DNA of 64,000 bases from Comamonas sp. BIGb0124 (GTDB lineage: Bacteria > Pseudomonadota > Gammaproteobacteria > Burkholderiales > Burkholderiaceae_C): positions 1-64,000 of the forward strand of contig NZ_RJVF01000013.1 in NCBI RefSeq assembly GCF_003752175.1, written 5' to 3'. The translations under genes were made by a program, and so were the position numbers. This document shows positions 16,530 through 25,691 of this stretch, piece by piece (within the stretch, counting starts at the first letter, position 1; each line of letters opens with the position of its first letter). Under the pieces are notes generated by a model that ran no database searches, was not told the origin of the DNA, and worked only from the letters and a program-made list of their open reading frames with translations.

Positions 16530-17222
16530 TCAGCCATGCTCGACCTCGCCCAGGAACGCTTCGTAGAAGTCGCGCAGCCTCTGCTGCCGCAGCGCGGCCC
16601 GGCGTGTACCCTCGGCCGTCTGGAAGCCATCGGCCAGGCGCAGCAGCTTGGCCTGGAAGTGGTCGATGGTGTAGCGTGTGTCATCCAGCGGGCGCTGCTG
16701 TGCACGCGGATCTGCGTCATCGTAAAGCGCCCGGCCCAGCCGGCCGCCCACGTAGAAGCAGCGCGCCGCACCGATGAGGCCGATGGCATCGAGCCGGTCG
16801 GCATCCTGGAGGATACGCGCCTCCACGCTGCGCGGAGCGATGGCGGCGCTGTGACTGTGCGCCTCGATGGCATGCGCGACGACGGCGATGCGCTCCGGGT
16901 GCCACCCCAGCCCGGCGAGCACGGCGGCGGCTTTCTGTGCGGACAGCCGGGAGGCCTGCGTGCGCAAGGGCGAGTTCTTTTCGACGTTCACGCAGTCGTG
17001 CAGCAGCGTGGCGGCCAGCAGCGCCCGCAGATCGCCGCCCTCGACCGCCTGGATGCCCTGCACGCTCCGCCACACGCGGTGCAGATGAGCCTCGTCGTGG
17101 GCGCCGTCGCGGGTGCCGCTGGTCGTGTCGATCGCATGGGGCATCAACTGCGCGGCCAGTTCGGCGTGGGGATCGAAGGCACTCGGGGATGAATCGGCAA
17201 TGGGGGCGTACACGGTGGTCAT
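16530..17222 (-). CDS. HD domain phosphohydrolase (YedJ-like)
   Basis: A 230-residue metal-dependent phosphohydrolase. The HD-domain ligands are present in order: His46/His48 region (DEAHLHRVW), His75-Asp76 (LLHDC), a HAIEAHSHS segment and a final Asp in DADRLDAIG. The arrangement and length resemble E. coli YedJ, whose substrate is not established. It may share a transcript with the downstream ASCH gene. The upstream 235 bases separate it from the divergent XRE-cupin regulator. Confidence 0.85.
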   Translation of the reverse strand: MTTVYAPIADSSPSAFDPHAELAAQLMPHAIDTTSGTRDGAHDEAHLHRVWRSVQGIQAVEGGDLRALLAATLLHDCVNVEKNSPLRTQASRLSAQKAAAVLAGLGWHPERIAVVAHAIEAHSHSAAIAPRSVEARILQDADRLDAIGLIGAARCFYVGGRLGRALYDDADPRAQQRPLDDTRYTIDHFQAKLLRLADGFQTAEGTRRAALRQQRLRDFYEAFLGEVEHG

Positions 17223-17425
17223 CGCCCGATTCTAGTTTTGCGCGGCGAGCGCGGCCGGGTTGGACGTGCATGGCATCGCCAAGAGCAGCGTCTGACCAGT
17301 GGCGCGTTAGAGCCACGCAAGAGCGCCTCCAAAAACGAAAAACGTCGGACAGACCGAGCGATGGCCTGGTGCATCTCAAACCTCAATCTGTTTTTACAGT
17401 TCTTGCGCGATCTCCGAATTCTACT

Positions 17426-17450
17426 TTAATGCACAATTAATCTATTAAAC
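17426..17450. promoter_or_regulatory. AT-rich promoter/operator region of the XRE-cupin gene
   Basis: Just upstream of the XRE start codon (17458) an AT-rich island contains the inverted repeat TTTAAT (17426-17431) and ATTAAA (17445-17450), 13 bases apart, within otherwise GC-rich DNA. It could be a promoter with an autoregulatory operator. No leader structure was seen in the rest of the 235-base gap. Confidence 0.35.
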
Positions 17451-17457
17451 TGACAGC

Positions 17458-18063
17458 ATGGACATCAACACCCGAATCGCCCAGCGTCTGCGCGAACTGC
17501 GCGATGCACGCGGCTACTCGCTCGAAGCGCTGGCAGAACGCAGTGGCGTGAGCCGCTCCGCCATCTCGCTCATCGAGCGCGGCCAGAGCAGTCCGACGGC
17601 TGTGGTGCTCGACAAGCTGGCCATCGGCCTGAGCGTGGCACTGGCCTCGTTTTTCGACGACAGCGAGGACCGCAACGCGGGCAGCCCCCCCTCACCCATG
17701 ATCCGGCGATCCGGGCAGCCGGTCTGGCAAGACCCCGCCTCGGGTTACATCCGCCGGCGGCTCTCGCCACCTGCGCCCTCACCCTTGCAGATGGTCGAGG
17801 TCCTTTTTCCGCCCGGCCAGCGTGTGGCCCTGGACTCTGCCGTGCACGATGCGGCGATTCATCAGCAGGTGTGGCTGATCGAAGGCCGCATGGAACTGAC
17901 CGTGGGCACCACCACCTGGTCACTGGCGGCGGGCGACTGCCTGGCCATGCAGCTCGATCAGCCGATCGTGTTCCATAACCCCGGGACACGACCCGCACGG
18001 TATCTGGTCGCACTGACCACGGTCACCCCGCCACCCGGCCGCTTCGCATCGCGCCATGACTGA
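17458..18063 (+). CDS. XRE family regulator with C-terminal cupin
   Basis: A 201-residue regulator: Cro/C1-type HTH at residues about 7-63 (LEALAERSGVSRSAISLIER) joined to a small cupin barrel at about 110-195 (VWLIEGRMELTVG, GDCLAM, FHNPG). Such proteins bind DNA and sense small ligands, often for amino-acid or polyamine metabolism. It overlaps no gene but lies 12 bases before a GNAT acetyltransferase gene, a frequent pairing in proteobacteria. The start is the first ATG after the AT-rich promoter. Confidence 0.9.
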   Translation: MDINTRIAQRLRELRDARGYSLEALAERSGVSRSAISLIERGQSSPTAVVLDKLAIGLSVALASFFDDSEDRNAGSPPSPMIRRSGQPVWQDPASGYIRRRLSPPAPSPLQMVEVLFPPGQRVALDSAVHDAAIHQQVWLIEGRMELTVGTTTWSLAAGDCLAMQLDQPIVFHNPGTRPARYLVALTTVTPPPGRFASRHD

Positions 18064-18075
18064 ACCGAGACAACC

Positions 18076-18624
18076 ATGAACGATCCTGTCCCCGCCCCGC
18101 TCTCCACCACCATCCGGCGCCTGAATGCCGACGAGGCCGCGGCTTGCGTCGACGCGCTTGCCGATGTCTTGATCGACTGCGTGCAGGGCGGCGCTTCGGT
18201 GAGTTTCATGTGGCCTCTGTCGCGCGCCGATGCACGGGCATTCTGGCGCGGTGTAGCCGAAGGCGTCGCTCGCGAAGAGCGTATCTTGCTGATCGCAGAA
18301 GATGCGCAAGGCAACCTCGTCGGCACCGCACAATTGATTGTCGGCATGCCCGAAAACCAGCCTCATCGCGCCGACGTGGCCAAGATGCTGGTGCATCGAA
18401 AAGCCCGCCGCCAAGGTCTGGCGCAGCGCTTGCTGGCCGCGGTGGAAGACGCCGCGCGAGCCGCCGAAAAAACCGTGCTCGTGCTGGATACCGCAACCGG
18501 CAGCGATGCCGAGCGCTTGTACCAACGCGCGGGCTGGCAAAGGGTGGGCATGGTGCCGGATTACGCACTCATGCCGGACGGCGCGATGTGCGGCACGACT
18601 TTTTTCTACAAGCGCGTACGATGA
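18076..18624 (+). CDS. GNAT family N-acetyltransferase
   Basis: A 182-residue acetyltransferase using acetyl-CoA. The GNAT core is visible: beta-4 segment VAKMLVHRKARRQGLAQRLL contains the acetyl-CoA binding R/Q-x-x-G-x-A loop (RRQGLA), followed by LVLDTATGSDAERLYQRAGW, the usual helix before the last strand. Substrate unknown. It is 12 bases downstream of the XRE-cupin regulator and almost certainly cotranscribed with it. Confidence 0.88.
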   Translation: MNDPVPAPLSTTIRRLNADEAAACVDALADVLIDCVQGGASVSFMWPLSRADARAFWRGVAEGVAREERILLIAEDAQGNLVGTAQLIVGMPENQPHRADVAKMLVHRKARRQGLAQRLLAAVEDAARAAEKTVLVLDTATGSDAERLYQRAGWQRVGMVPDYALMPDGAMCGTTFFYKRVR

Positions 18625-18741
18625 AGTGGTCGTCTGGTCAGCCGGGCCCTGGCGCAATTCAACGTGATTGCGAATAGGGGATTGGATGCACGCCCGCTCC
18701 CGCCTCCTACATGAACCAGACCGAGTCCGTAAAATCGGGAC

Positions 18742-19272
18742 ATGAAGATTCTTGTCATCGGCGCATCGGGGTCAGGAACCACGACCCTCGGACAGATACT
18801 CGGCAATCGATTGGACTGCACGCATCTCGATCTGGATGACTACTACTGGATTCCGACTTCGCCACCGTATCGGCAAAAACGTGACGGGTTGGAGCGACTG
18901 CAGACATTGCAGCGCGACTTGCATGTGAACGAAGATGTCATTGCCTCCGGCAGTCTGGTCGGATGGGGACGCGACGTGGAAGACGCTTTCGACCTCATCG
19001 TGTTTCTCTTCGTTGCGACTCAGACACGGCTGGCGCGTATTCGGCGGAGAGAAACGGAGCGCTTCGGTACGGCGGACCCGGCATTCCTGACATGGGCCTC
19101 GCAATACGACGAAGGCCCGCCCGAAGGACGAAGTCTGGCCAAACACGAATCCTGGCTTGCGCAGCGCAGTTGTCCAATCCTTCGTATCGAAGGGGACACC
19201 TCAGTCCAGGCTCGTGTTCGGCGGGTGATGGACGTCATCGAGCTCGCAGCAAACCGGCCGTGCGATACATGA
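18742..19272 (+). CDS. P-loop NTPase, adenylate/shikimate kinase-like
   Basis: A 176-residue P-loop protein resembling small nucleotide kinases. The Walker A motif GASGSGTTT is at residues 7-15; a DLDDYYW segment near 30-38 matches the acid region that binds the phosphate acceptor. It is often annotated as an AAA-family ATPase or adenylate kinase-like protein. Substrate unknown. It is preceded by 117 non-coding bases and followed by about 96 bases in which nothing was recognised. Confidence 0.82.
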   Translation: MKILVIGASGSGTTTLGQILGNRLDCTHLDLDDYYWIPTSPPYRQKRDGLERLQTLQRDLHVNEDVIASGSLVGWGRDVEDAFDLIVFLFVATQTRLARIRRRETERFGTADPAFLTWASQYDEGPPEGRSLAKHESWLAQRSCPILRIEGDTSVQARVRRVMDVIELAANRPCDT

Positions 19273-19368
19273 TCCGTCCGAGCTTGGCCTCCTCCTTGCC
19301 CTGGGACGAAATACCCCGGAACGGACGGTTCAGGATCCGGCAAGAATGAGTGCGGCGCCCAGGTCCAT

Positions 19369-20061
19369 TTATTTCACCCTGTCCTCCTCGACGACATAAG
19401 CCGTGATTTCCTCCAGAAACGTCTTTGCGTGCTGCATGGTTTCCTGGCCCGGGGCCGAAGCGAAGGCGGCGGCCAGTTTTTCGGTGTCTTCGAACCAGAG
19501 CTCGACGATGCCGTCGATCGGAAGGTCGTCGTAATCGCCGAGGACGCCTTTGACGCGTTCACGTTCGACCACGACGTTCTGGCGGTAGCCGGATACACCG
19601 GGCATCTTCTTGACGAGTTCGCCATGGAAGATCCATTCGCGTCGGAAATCCTCTTCCGACAGACCGGTCTTGCGCCGCAGGATCGAGATGCGCTTCAGCA
19701 GGCGGGCACGGACGGCAAGTTGGGGTACGGGGATCACGACCCGCTGCTCGGCCGTCACCACATGCAGATCGCCGAGAAAACGGTTTTCGTCCTGGATCAA
19801 CTCCGCGGCCAGATCGCCGTTCCTGAAACCGGCCGAAGCGGCATCCGAGTCCAGCCACAGTTGCGAAAAACCGTCGAAATCCCAGGGGCCTCTGGCGAAG
19901 TCGATGCCGCGCTGCAGACGCTCGGTGACCGCATTCTGCCAATAGCATTGCAGGTTCGGCACACGCGAGGCGAGTGCTGCGTGATGGTTGCGCCAATAGG
20001 CGCGAAACTCGGCCGGGCTGGCCTCCGGTTTTTTCTTCAGCAAACCCATTCTGACCTGCAT
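19369..20061 (-). CDS. EthD-type protein with two dimeric alpha/beta-barrel domains
   Basis: A 230-residue protein made of two related halves. The first starts VRMGLLKKKPEASPAEFRAY with a WRNHH motif; the second starts RISILRRKTGLSEEDFRREW with a matching His. This is the EthD/ferredoxin-like duplication seen in proteins of ether, steroid and aromatic degradation clusters. AAAGGAGA precedes the ATG at 20061. It is the last gene of the large leftward Liv/OYE/FAD operon, 25 bases after the OYE gene. It may help turn over an unstable intermediate; no catalytic residues can be assigned. Confidence 0.8.
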   Translation of the reverse strand: MQVRMGLLKKKPEASPAEFRAYWRNHHAALASRVPNLQCYWQNAVTERLQRGIDFARGPWDFDGFSQLWLDSDAASAGFRNGDLAAELIQDENRFLGDLHVVTAEQRVVIPVPQLAVRARLLKRISILRRKTGLSEEDFRREWIFHGELVKKMPGVSGYRQNVVVERERVKGVLGDYDDLPIDGIVELWFEDTEKLAAAFASAPGQETMQHAKTFLEEITAYVVEEDRVK

Positions 20062-20086
20062 ACCGTCTCCTTTTCTTTGGATGTCT

Positions 20087-21223
20087 TTACGTTCGATCGA
20101 GGGCACGCGCCAGTCCGGGCGCCCGCTTGGCCAGCCAGATTCCATGGCGCACCGGCCATTGCGCAAACTCGGGGTCGACGCCCAGGGTCTGGGCGGCATG
20201 GTGGGCCCAGTAGGGGTCGAGCAGGGCTTCACGTCCGATGGCGATCAGATCGGCCTGGCCGGCCCTGAGGATGCCCTCGGCCTGCTCGGCGTTCACGATC
20301 ATTCCGACCGCCTGGGTGGCGATGCCGGCATCCGCACGGATACGCTCCGAGAACGGAACCTGAAAACCCAGGCCACGTGGAACGGGCAGCGCCTTGGTTT
20401 CTTCGGTCAGCCCGCCGGACGAGCAGTCGATCACATCGACACCGCAGCGCTTGAGTGCTCGGGACAGGATCACCGAGTCGTCCAGGCTCCAGCCGTCGAC
20501 CGATCCATCGACGGCGGACAGCCGGCAGAAAAGCGGTTTGCCGGCAGGCCAGGCCTGTCTGACGCGGCTTGCGATTTCCAAGGCCAGGCGCATGCGCCCT
20601 TCGAGGCTGCCGCCCCACCGGTCGGTTCGGTGGTTGGAATGAGGCGACAGAAAACTGGCGACCAGATAACCATGCCCGAAATGCAGTTCGATCACATCGA
20701 AGCCGGCTTCGTCGGCGCGCCGCGTCGCGGCGACAAAACTTTCGACGATGGATGCGATGCCCGGCTCGTCGAGCACTTCGGGCTCGGACCAGGCCGGGCC
20801 CGCCCGGATGGCGCTGGGGCCCAGGCGCGCCCAGGGCTCGGCGTCCGCCCGCATGTCGGCATCGGCGATGGCCGCCCCGCCCTCCCACAGCGGCTGGCTG
20901 CCGGCCTTGCGACCGGCATGGGCCAGTTGGACACCGATGGCCGCGCCGTTCTGGTGGACGAAGTCGACGATGGCCTTCAGGGGCCCGACCTGTTCGTCCC
21001 GCCAGAGCCCCAGGTCGGCCGTGCCGATGCGGCCTCGGGAGTCCACCGCGGTGCTTTCCGTCAGGATCAGCCCGGCGCCGCCCAGGGCAAACTTGCCCAG
21101 GTGAACCATGTGCCACGGGGTCGCGAATCCGGCATTGGCGGCATGCTGGCACATGGGCGAGACGACGACGCGGTTCTTCAGCCGCAGCGAACGGAGCCGA
21201 AGGGCTTCAAAGAGCAAGGACAT
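20087..21223 (-). CDS. NADH:flavin oxidoreductase, Old Yellow Enzyme family (YqjM-like)
   Basis: A 378-residue FMN-dependent TIM-barrel ene-reductase. Cys25 in SPMCQHAA is the regulatory Cys of the YqjM class; QLAHAGRKA, the ligand-binding pair in ELHFGHGYL and the SPHSNHRTDRWGGS motif are all present. These enzymes reduce activated C=C bonds of enones, fitting a pathway for cyclic ketones, terpenoids or steroids. It lies between the EthD and MBL genes in the operon, with starts and stops tens of bases apart. The start at 21223 is the first ATG after the MBL stop codon. Confidence 0.9.
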   Translation of the reverse strand: MSLLFEALRLRSLRLKNRVVVSPMCQHAANAGFATPWHMVHLGKFALGGAGLILTESTAVDSRGRIGTADLGLWRDEQVGPLKAIVDFVHQNGAAIGVQLAHAGRKAGSQPLWEGGAAIADADMRADAEPWARLGPSAIRAGPAWSEPEVLDEPGIASIVESFVAATRRADEAGFDVIELHFGHGYLVASFLSPHSNHRTDRWGGSLEGRMRLALEIASRVRQAWPAGKPLFCRLSAVDGSVDGWSLDDSVILSRALKRCGVDVIDCSSGGLTEETKALPVPRGLGFQVPFSERIRADAGIATQAVGMIVNAEQAEGILRAGQADLIAIGREALLDPYWAHHAAQTLGVDPEFAQWPVRHGIWLAKRAPGLARALDRT

Positions 21224-21258
21224 TCATTTCTCCCGAATGGCGTGAGGGCCTCGGCGGC

Positions 21259-22218
21259 TCATCCCTCGAGCGTCTTCCACATCTCGATGTCCCGCTCGGC
21301 AGTCCAGATTCGGGGGTCGGGGTATCGCGTCACCTCGTCGTAGCAACGTGTGACATCGAAAGGCATGCAGTGGTCGAAGATCACCCATTGGCCGTACTTC
21401 GGGCGCAGTGCTTCGATGGTGTCGCGATAGACGCGGTTGAGATCGTGTCCCGCCCCGACACCCCGCTCGACGCTCGCGTACACGTCCGAGATGAAATCGC
21501 GGGTCTCGGCCAGGCCTCGGGCGACCGACTCGGGCGTGGTCAATGCCGCACCCCGGCCCGGCACCAGCGCCGCAGGTTTCAGGGCCGCCAGGTTGTCGAG
21601 TGTCTTGGGCCAGTCCTTGAAGTACGCGTCGCCGGCATAGGGCGTGGCGCCGAACTCGACCAGATCGCCGCTCAGCAGCGCACGCTCTTGCGGCAGCCAG
21701 ACCACCGTGTCGCCCTTGGTATGGCCGCGGCCCAACTGCAGCAACTGCACTTCGACCTGGCCCAGCCAGAGCGTCATCTTGCCGGTGAACGTCATGGTGG
21801 GCCAGGTGAGGCCGTCCGGCACCGTCTCGACGTTTCGGAACAAGCGGGGGAAACGCCCGATCTCGCTGGCCTTGTCGAACTCGCCACGCTCGACGATGAG
21901 GTCGTAGGTGTCCTGGCTGGCCAGGATCTGCTCGGGCTGGAACGCGCTGGCGCCCAGGACACGCACGGCGTGGTAATGCGTCAGCACCACGTACTTGATG
22001 GGCTTGTCGGTAACCTCGCGGATGCGACGGATGACGTCGGCAGCCATCGCGGGCGTGGCCTGGGTGTCGGCGACCAGCACGGCATCGTCGCCGATGATCA
22101 CGCCGGTGTTCGGGTCGCCTTCGGCCGTGTAGGCCCAGGCATGTTCGGAGATCTGGCTGAACGTGACCTTCTTTTCTTCGAGATCGGCCTGCGAGGCAAA
22201 TTTCTTTGTTGTCGACAT
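21259..22218 (-). CDS. MBL-fold hydrolase with atypical metal motif
   Basis: A 319-residue metallo-beta-lactamase-fold protein. The core strands (GVIIGDDAVLVADTQATP, IKYVVLTHYH) are clear, but the signature HxHxDH reads His81-Tyr-His83-Ala-Val85-Arg86, so the Asp and last His of the usual site are missing. A later RGHTKGD and SGDLVEFG supply the usual downstream His and Asp ligands. It may bind one metal or act differently from standard lactamase-fold hydrolases. It sits 30 bases after livF in the operon. Substrate unknown, possibly a lactone or thioester of the pathway. Confidence 0.85.
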   Translation of the reverse strand: MSTTKKFASQADLEEKKVTFSQISEHAWAYTAEGDPNTGVIIGDDAVLVADTQATPAMAADVIRRIREVTDKPIKYVVLTHYHAVRVLGASAFQPEQILASQDTYDLIVERGEFDKASEIGRFPRLFRNVETVPDGLTWPTMTFTGKMTLWLGQVEVQLLQLGRGHTKGDTVVWLPQERALLSGDLVEFGATPYAGDAYFKDWPKTLDNLAALKPAALVPGRGAALTTPESVARGLAETRDFISDVYASVERGVGAGHDLNRVYRDTIEALRPKYGQWVIFDHCMPFDVTRCYDEVTRYPDPRIWTAERDIEMWKTLEG

Positions 22219-22248
22219 GTTTTTCCTTATGGGTAGATGATTCGAAGT

Positions 22249-22959
22249 TCAATGGCTGCCGAGGTAGGCCGCCTTGACCTTGGGGTCGTCGAGCAGTTCC
22301 TGCCCCGAGCCCTGCAAGGTGATCCGACCGGTCTCGAGCACGTAGGCGCGATCGGCGACGCCCAGTGCCTGCTTGGCCATCTGTTCGACCAGCAGGATGG
22401 TGAGTCCGTCCTGCCGCAGCTCGCGGATCGCATTGAAGATGTCGCGGATGATCAGCGGCGCCAGACCCAGCGACGGCTCGTCCAGCAACAGCAGGCGCGG
22501 GTCGCTCATCAGGGCGCGCGAGATCGCGAGCATCTGCTGCTCGCCGCCGGACAAGGTGCCCGACTGCTGATCCTGCCGTTCCCGCAGCCTCGGAAAGCGC
22601 CGGAACTCCCTGTCGATGGCCGCGTCGATCGCCGCCGTATCGCGACGGCGGGAATAGGCGCCGAGCATGAGGTTTTCACGGACCGTCTGATCGGCGAACA
22701 CGCCCCGCCCCTCGGGCGACATCGCCAGTCCCATGGCGACGCGCTGGTGAGCCGGCACCGTGGTCACGTCCCGGCCATCGAGCACGATACGGCCGGCGGA
22801 CGGCAGCTCCCATCCGACGACACTCTTGAGCAAGGTGCTTTTGCCTGCACCGTTCGCGCCGATGATGGTGACGACTTCGCCGGCACCGACTTCGAGGCTC
22901 ACGCCCTTGACGGCTTCGATGGCCCCGTAGCTGACCTTCACGTTTTCCAGTTTCAACAT
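22249..22959 (-). CDS. livF: Branched-chain-type ABC transporter ATP-binding protein (LivF)
   Basis: A 236-residue ABC ATPase of the LivF type. Walker A GANGAGKS (34-41), signature LSGGEQQ, Walker B LLLLDEP and the switch His region VEQ can all be seen, plus the LivF-like AYLG ending. It energises the importer formed with the fused LivM-LivG and LivH. TGGAGC is upstream of the ATG at 22959, which follows the fused gene by 14 bases. Confidence 0.92.
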   Translation of the reverse strand: MLKLENVKVSYGAIEAVKGVSLEVGAGEVVTIIGANGAGKSTLLKSVVGWELPSAGRIVLDGRDVTTVPAHQRVAMGLAMSPEGRGVFADQTVRENLMLGAYSRRRDTAAIDAAIDREFRRFPRLRERQDQQSGTLSGGEQQMLAISRALMSDPRLLLLDEPSLGLAPLIIRDIFNAIRELRQDGLTILLVEQMAKQALGVADRAYVLETGRITLQGSGQELLDDPKVKAAYLGSH

Positions 22960-22973
22960 CTCTAGCTCCAGGA

Positions 22974-24749
22974 TCAGGCGGGAACGGGGGCAGGCGCAGC
23001 ATCGTCGTCGACCCCCAGGTAGGCTTCCACGACACGCGGATTGCCCTGGACCTCGGCCGGCTTGCCCTCGGCGATCTTGATGCCGTAGTCCAGCACGATG
23101 ACGTGGTCGGACACGGACATCACCAGATCCATGTGGTGCTCGACCATCAGGATGGTCACGCCGCATGAGCCGATCCTGACCAGCAGCCGGCCCAGCTCGG
23201 CGGTTTCCTGCGGATTCAGGCCTGCGGCCGGTTCGTCGAGCAGCAGCAGCTGCGGTTCGGTGGCCAGGGCCCGGGCCAGCTCGACCCGCCGTTGGAGTCC
23301 ATACGAGAGGCTGCCGGCGGGCTGATGCGCCAGCGGCAGCAGATCGACCAGTTCGAGCAGTTGCAGTGCGCGGGTGCGGGTCGCCGCCTCTTGCGAACGG
23401 GCCCGCGGCAACGCCAGCAGCGACGCCCAGAAGCCGTTTTCCATGCGGCTGTGGCGGCCGAGCATGACGTTGTCGAGCACGGACAGATCGGCAAACAGGC
23501 GCAGGTTCTGGAACGTGCGTCCCATGCCCATCTTGCAGATCTCGTGAACCGGCTTGCCGGCCGTGTCCTTGCCCTGGAAACAGATCGTTCCCTCGCTGGG
23601 GTCGATGAGACCGGCCAGCATGTTGATCATCGTGCTCTTGCCGGCACCGTTCGGTCCGATCAGGGCGTGGATGTGACCGCGCTGAAGCCGGAACGACACG
23701 TTCTGCGCCGGCTTGACGCCGCCGAAACGTTTGGTCACGTTGTCGACCACCAGCAGATCGCCGCTGCCGCCCGAACCGATCCGCTTGGGCGGGAGACCCG
23801 AAGGCTCGGGCGCTGCGCTCGGCTTGCGCCACCACTTCGCGAACAGCCCGGCCACACCGCCCGGCATGGCGTAGAGCGCGAACAGCAGCAGAAAACCGTA
23901 GAGGAAATGCTGAGCCGAAGGCCAGCGGGCCAGCATCGCATCGATGACGGTCAGCACCACGGTGCCGATCAGCGGGCCGTAAGTCGATCCGGCACCGCCG
24001 AACAAGACCAGCAGCAGGATGAAGATCGACAGATGGAAGGTGATGAAATCGGAATTGATGTACTGGTTCTGCTGCGCCACCAGAGCGCCGGCGATGCCGC
24101 ACGTCACGGCGGCGACGACAAAAGCGATCACTTTGGCGCGATACACCCGTACACCCACCGACGACGAAGCGATCTCGTCGGCCTGCAGCGACAGCAAGGC
24201 GCGCCCGAATCGCCCCTTGAGCAGATTGCGCAGCAACAGGTGGGTCACCGCACACAGCACGATGCCGAACCACACCCACTGCTGGGTGTCGAAGGGCACG
24301 TCGTTCCAGGTCAGCGGCCGGATGCCGTAGATCCCCTGCGCGCCGCCGAACACATCGGTCCATTCGCCGATCAGCTTCTCGACGACGATGCCGAACGCGA
24401 GCGTGACCATCGCCAGATAGGGGCCCTTGACGCGCAGCGAGGGCAAGGCGATCAGCACACCGCAGAACCCGGAGATCGCCGCTGCCAGCACCAGGGCCAG
24501 CCACGGACTCAGCTCGGACCGGGAGGTGATGAGCGCGACGGCGTAGGCGCCTGCCGCAAACAGCCCGGCCTGGCCCAGCGATTTCTGGCCGGCGTAACCG
24601 ACCAGCACGTTCATGCCGACCGCACACAGGTAATAGACACACATCATGAAGACGATGCGCAGGTAGTAGTCGTTGCTCACCAGCGAGGTGACGCCGATGA
24701 GCACGGCAACGGCAACCGCCACGCCCAGAAGATGGTTCAATCGGCTCAT
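22974..24749 (-). CDS. Fused LivM permease - LivG ATPase
   Basis: A 591-residue fusion. Residues 1 to about 310 are a LivM-like permease with around eight to ten hydrophobic segments and the MNVLVGYAGQKSLGQ motif. A Pro/Gly-rich linker (about 315-345) leads to a LivG ATPase with GPNGAGKS, signature LSYGLQR, LLLLDEP and VEHHMD. Both halves are complete, so the fusion is functional rather than a frameshift artefact. The start ATG overlaps the stop of livH by four bases (ATGA). It provides one membrane half and one ATPase of the importer. Confidence 0.92.
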   Translation of the reverse strand: MSRLNHLLGVAVAVAVLIGVTSLVSNDYYLRIVFMMCVYYLCAVGMNVLVGYAGQKSLGQAGLFAAGAYAVALITSRSELSPWLALVLAAAISGFCGVLIALPSLRVKGPYLAMVTLAFGIVVEKLIGEWTDVFGGAQGIYGIRPLTWNDVPFDTQQWVWFGIVLCAVTHLLLRNLLKGRFGRALLSLQADEIASSSVGVRVYRAKVIAFVVAAVTCGIAGALVAQQNQYINSDFITFHLSIFILLLVLFGGAGSTYGPLIGTVVLTVIDAMLARWPSAQHFLYGFLLLFALYAMPGGVAGLFAKWWRKPSAAPEPSGLPPKRIGSGGSGDLLVVDNVTKRFGGVKPAQNVSFRLQRGHIHALIGPNGAGKSTMINMLAGLIDPSEGTICFQGKDTAGKPVHEICKMGMGRTFQNLRLFADLSVLDNVMLGRHSRMENGFWASLLALPRARSQEAATRTRALQLLELVDLLPLAHQPAGSLSYGLQRRVELARALATEPQLLLLDEPAAGLNPQETAELGRLLVRIGSCGVTILMVEHHMDLVMSVSDHVIVLDYGIKIAEGKPAEVQGNPRVVEAYLGVDDDAAPAPVPA

Positions 24750-25669
24750 ACCTTCTCCACGATTCGTTTGCCGAAAAGACCGGTCGGGCGGAAGGCCAGC
24801 ACCAGGATGACCAAGGCAAAGACCGCGACTTCACGCCATTGGGCCTGCCACAGGTTCACCATCGACTCCAGCACGCCCAAGGCGAATCCGCCGATGACGC
24901 AGCCTCTTGGATTGCTCAGTCCGCCGATCATGGCGCCCGAGAATCCCTTGAGCCCGACGATCAGGCCCATGTACAGAGAGGCCTGGGCGATCGGCGCCAG
25001 CAGAAATCCGGACAAGCCGGCCAGCGCCGAGCTCACGACAAAAGCGCCGATCATCATGGCGTTTGTGTTGATGCCCATCAGGCTGGCCACATGGCCATTC
25101 GCTGCGACGGCGCGCATGGCCTTGCCGACCATCGTCCGGTTCATGATCCAGTCGAAGGCGATCATCACGACCACCGCGACGCCCAGGATGAGAAGCTCCT
25201 GCGGCCGGATGCCGATACCCGCGAACCGGATCACCTCGTCGCCGATCGGCCCCGGAACCACCACCGGCTTGGGCCCCCAGATGGCCAGGCCGATGCTCTG
25301 CAGGATCACGCCGAAGCCCAGGGTGCTCATCACCCAGGCCATGCCGGGCCGGCCCGCGAAAGGCCGCACCCCGACCAGGTACAAGACCCAGCCCAGTACG
25401 CCCATGACGCCGACCGCTGCGGCCAGGGCCAGCAACTGGGACGCCGCGCCCGGAAAAGCCTCGCCGAAGGTGGTCGACGTGACGGGTAAGCCGAGCAGCA
25501 GGAGCAAGGCGCTCATGCCCACGAAAGCACCGATCGACACGAACTCTCCGTGAGAGAAATTGAGGGTCTTCGTGGTCGTGAAGGTGATGCTGAAGCCGAG
25601 CGCGACCAATGCGTAGGCTCCGCCCACCGCTAGTCCGCTGATCAACGCCTGAAGTAGCGCTTCTGCCAT
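24746..25669 (-). CDS. livH: Branched-chain-type ABC transporter permease (LivH)
   Basis: A 307-residue inner-membrane permease with about eight hydrophobic segments, starting LLQALISGLAVGGAYALVAL and containing KTLNFSHGEFV, the LivH motif facing the ATPase. GGAGACA precedes the ATG. It is coupled to the downstream fused gene by a four-base overlap and separated from livK by a stem-loop at 25692-25719. Confidence 0.92.
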   Translation of the reverse strand: MAEALLQALISGLAVGGAYALVALGFSITFTTTKTLNFSHGEFVSIGAFVGMSALLLLLGLPVTSTTFGEAFPGAASQLLALAAAVGVMGVLGWVLYLVGVRPFAGRPGMAWVMSTLGFGVILQSIGLAIWGPKPVVVPGPIGDEVIRFAGIGIRPQELLILGVAVVVMIAFDWIMNRTMVGKAMRAVAANGHVASLMGINTNAMMIGAFVVSSALAGLSGFLLAPIAQASLYMGLIVGLKGFSGAMIGGLSNPRGCVIGGFALGVLESMVNLWQAQWREVAVFALVILVLAFRPTGLFGKRIVEKV

Positions 25670-25691
25670 AACTGTGTCTCCGTTGTCGCGC

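Noticed and set aside
23292-25553. 753-codon frame antisense to the Liv genes
   Set aside because: Shadow frame opposite clear ABC transporter genes.
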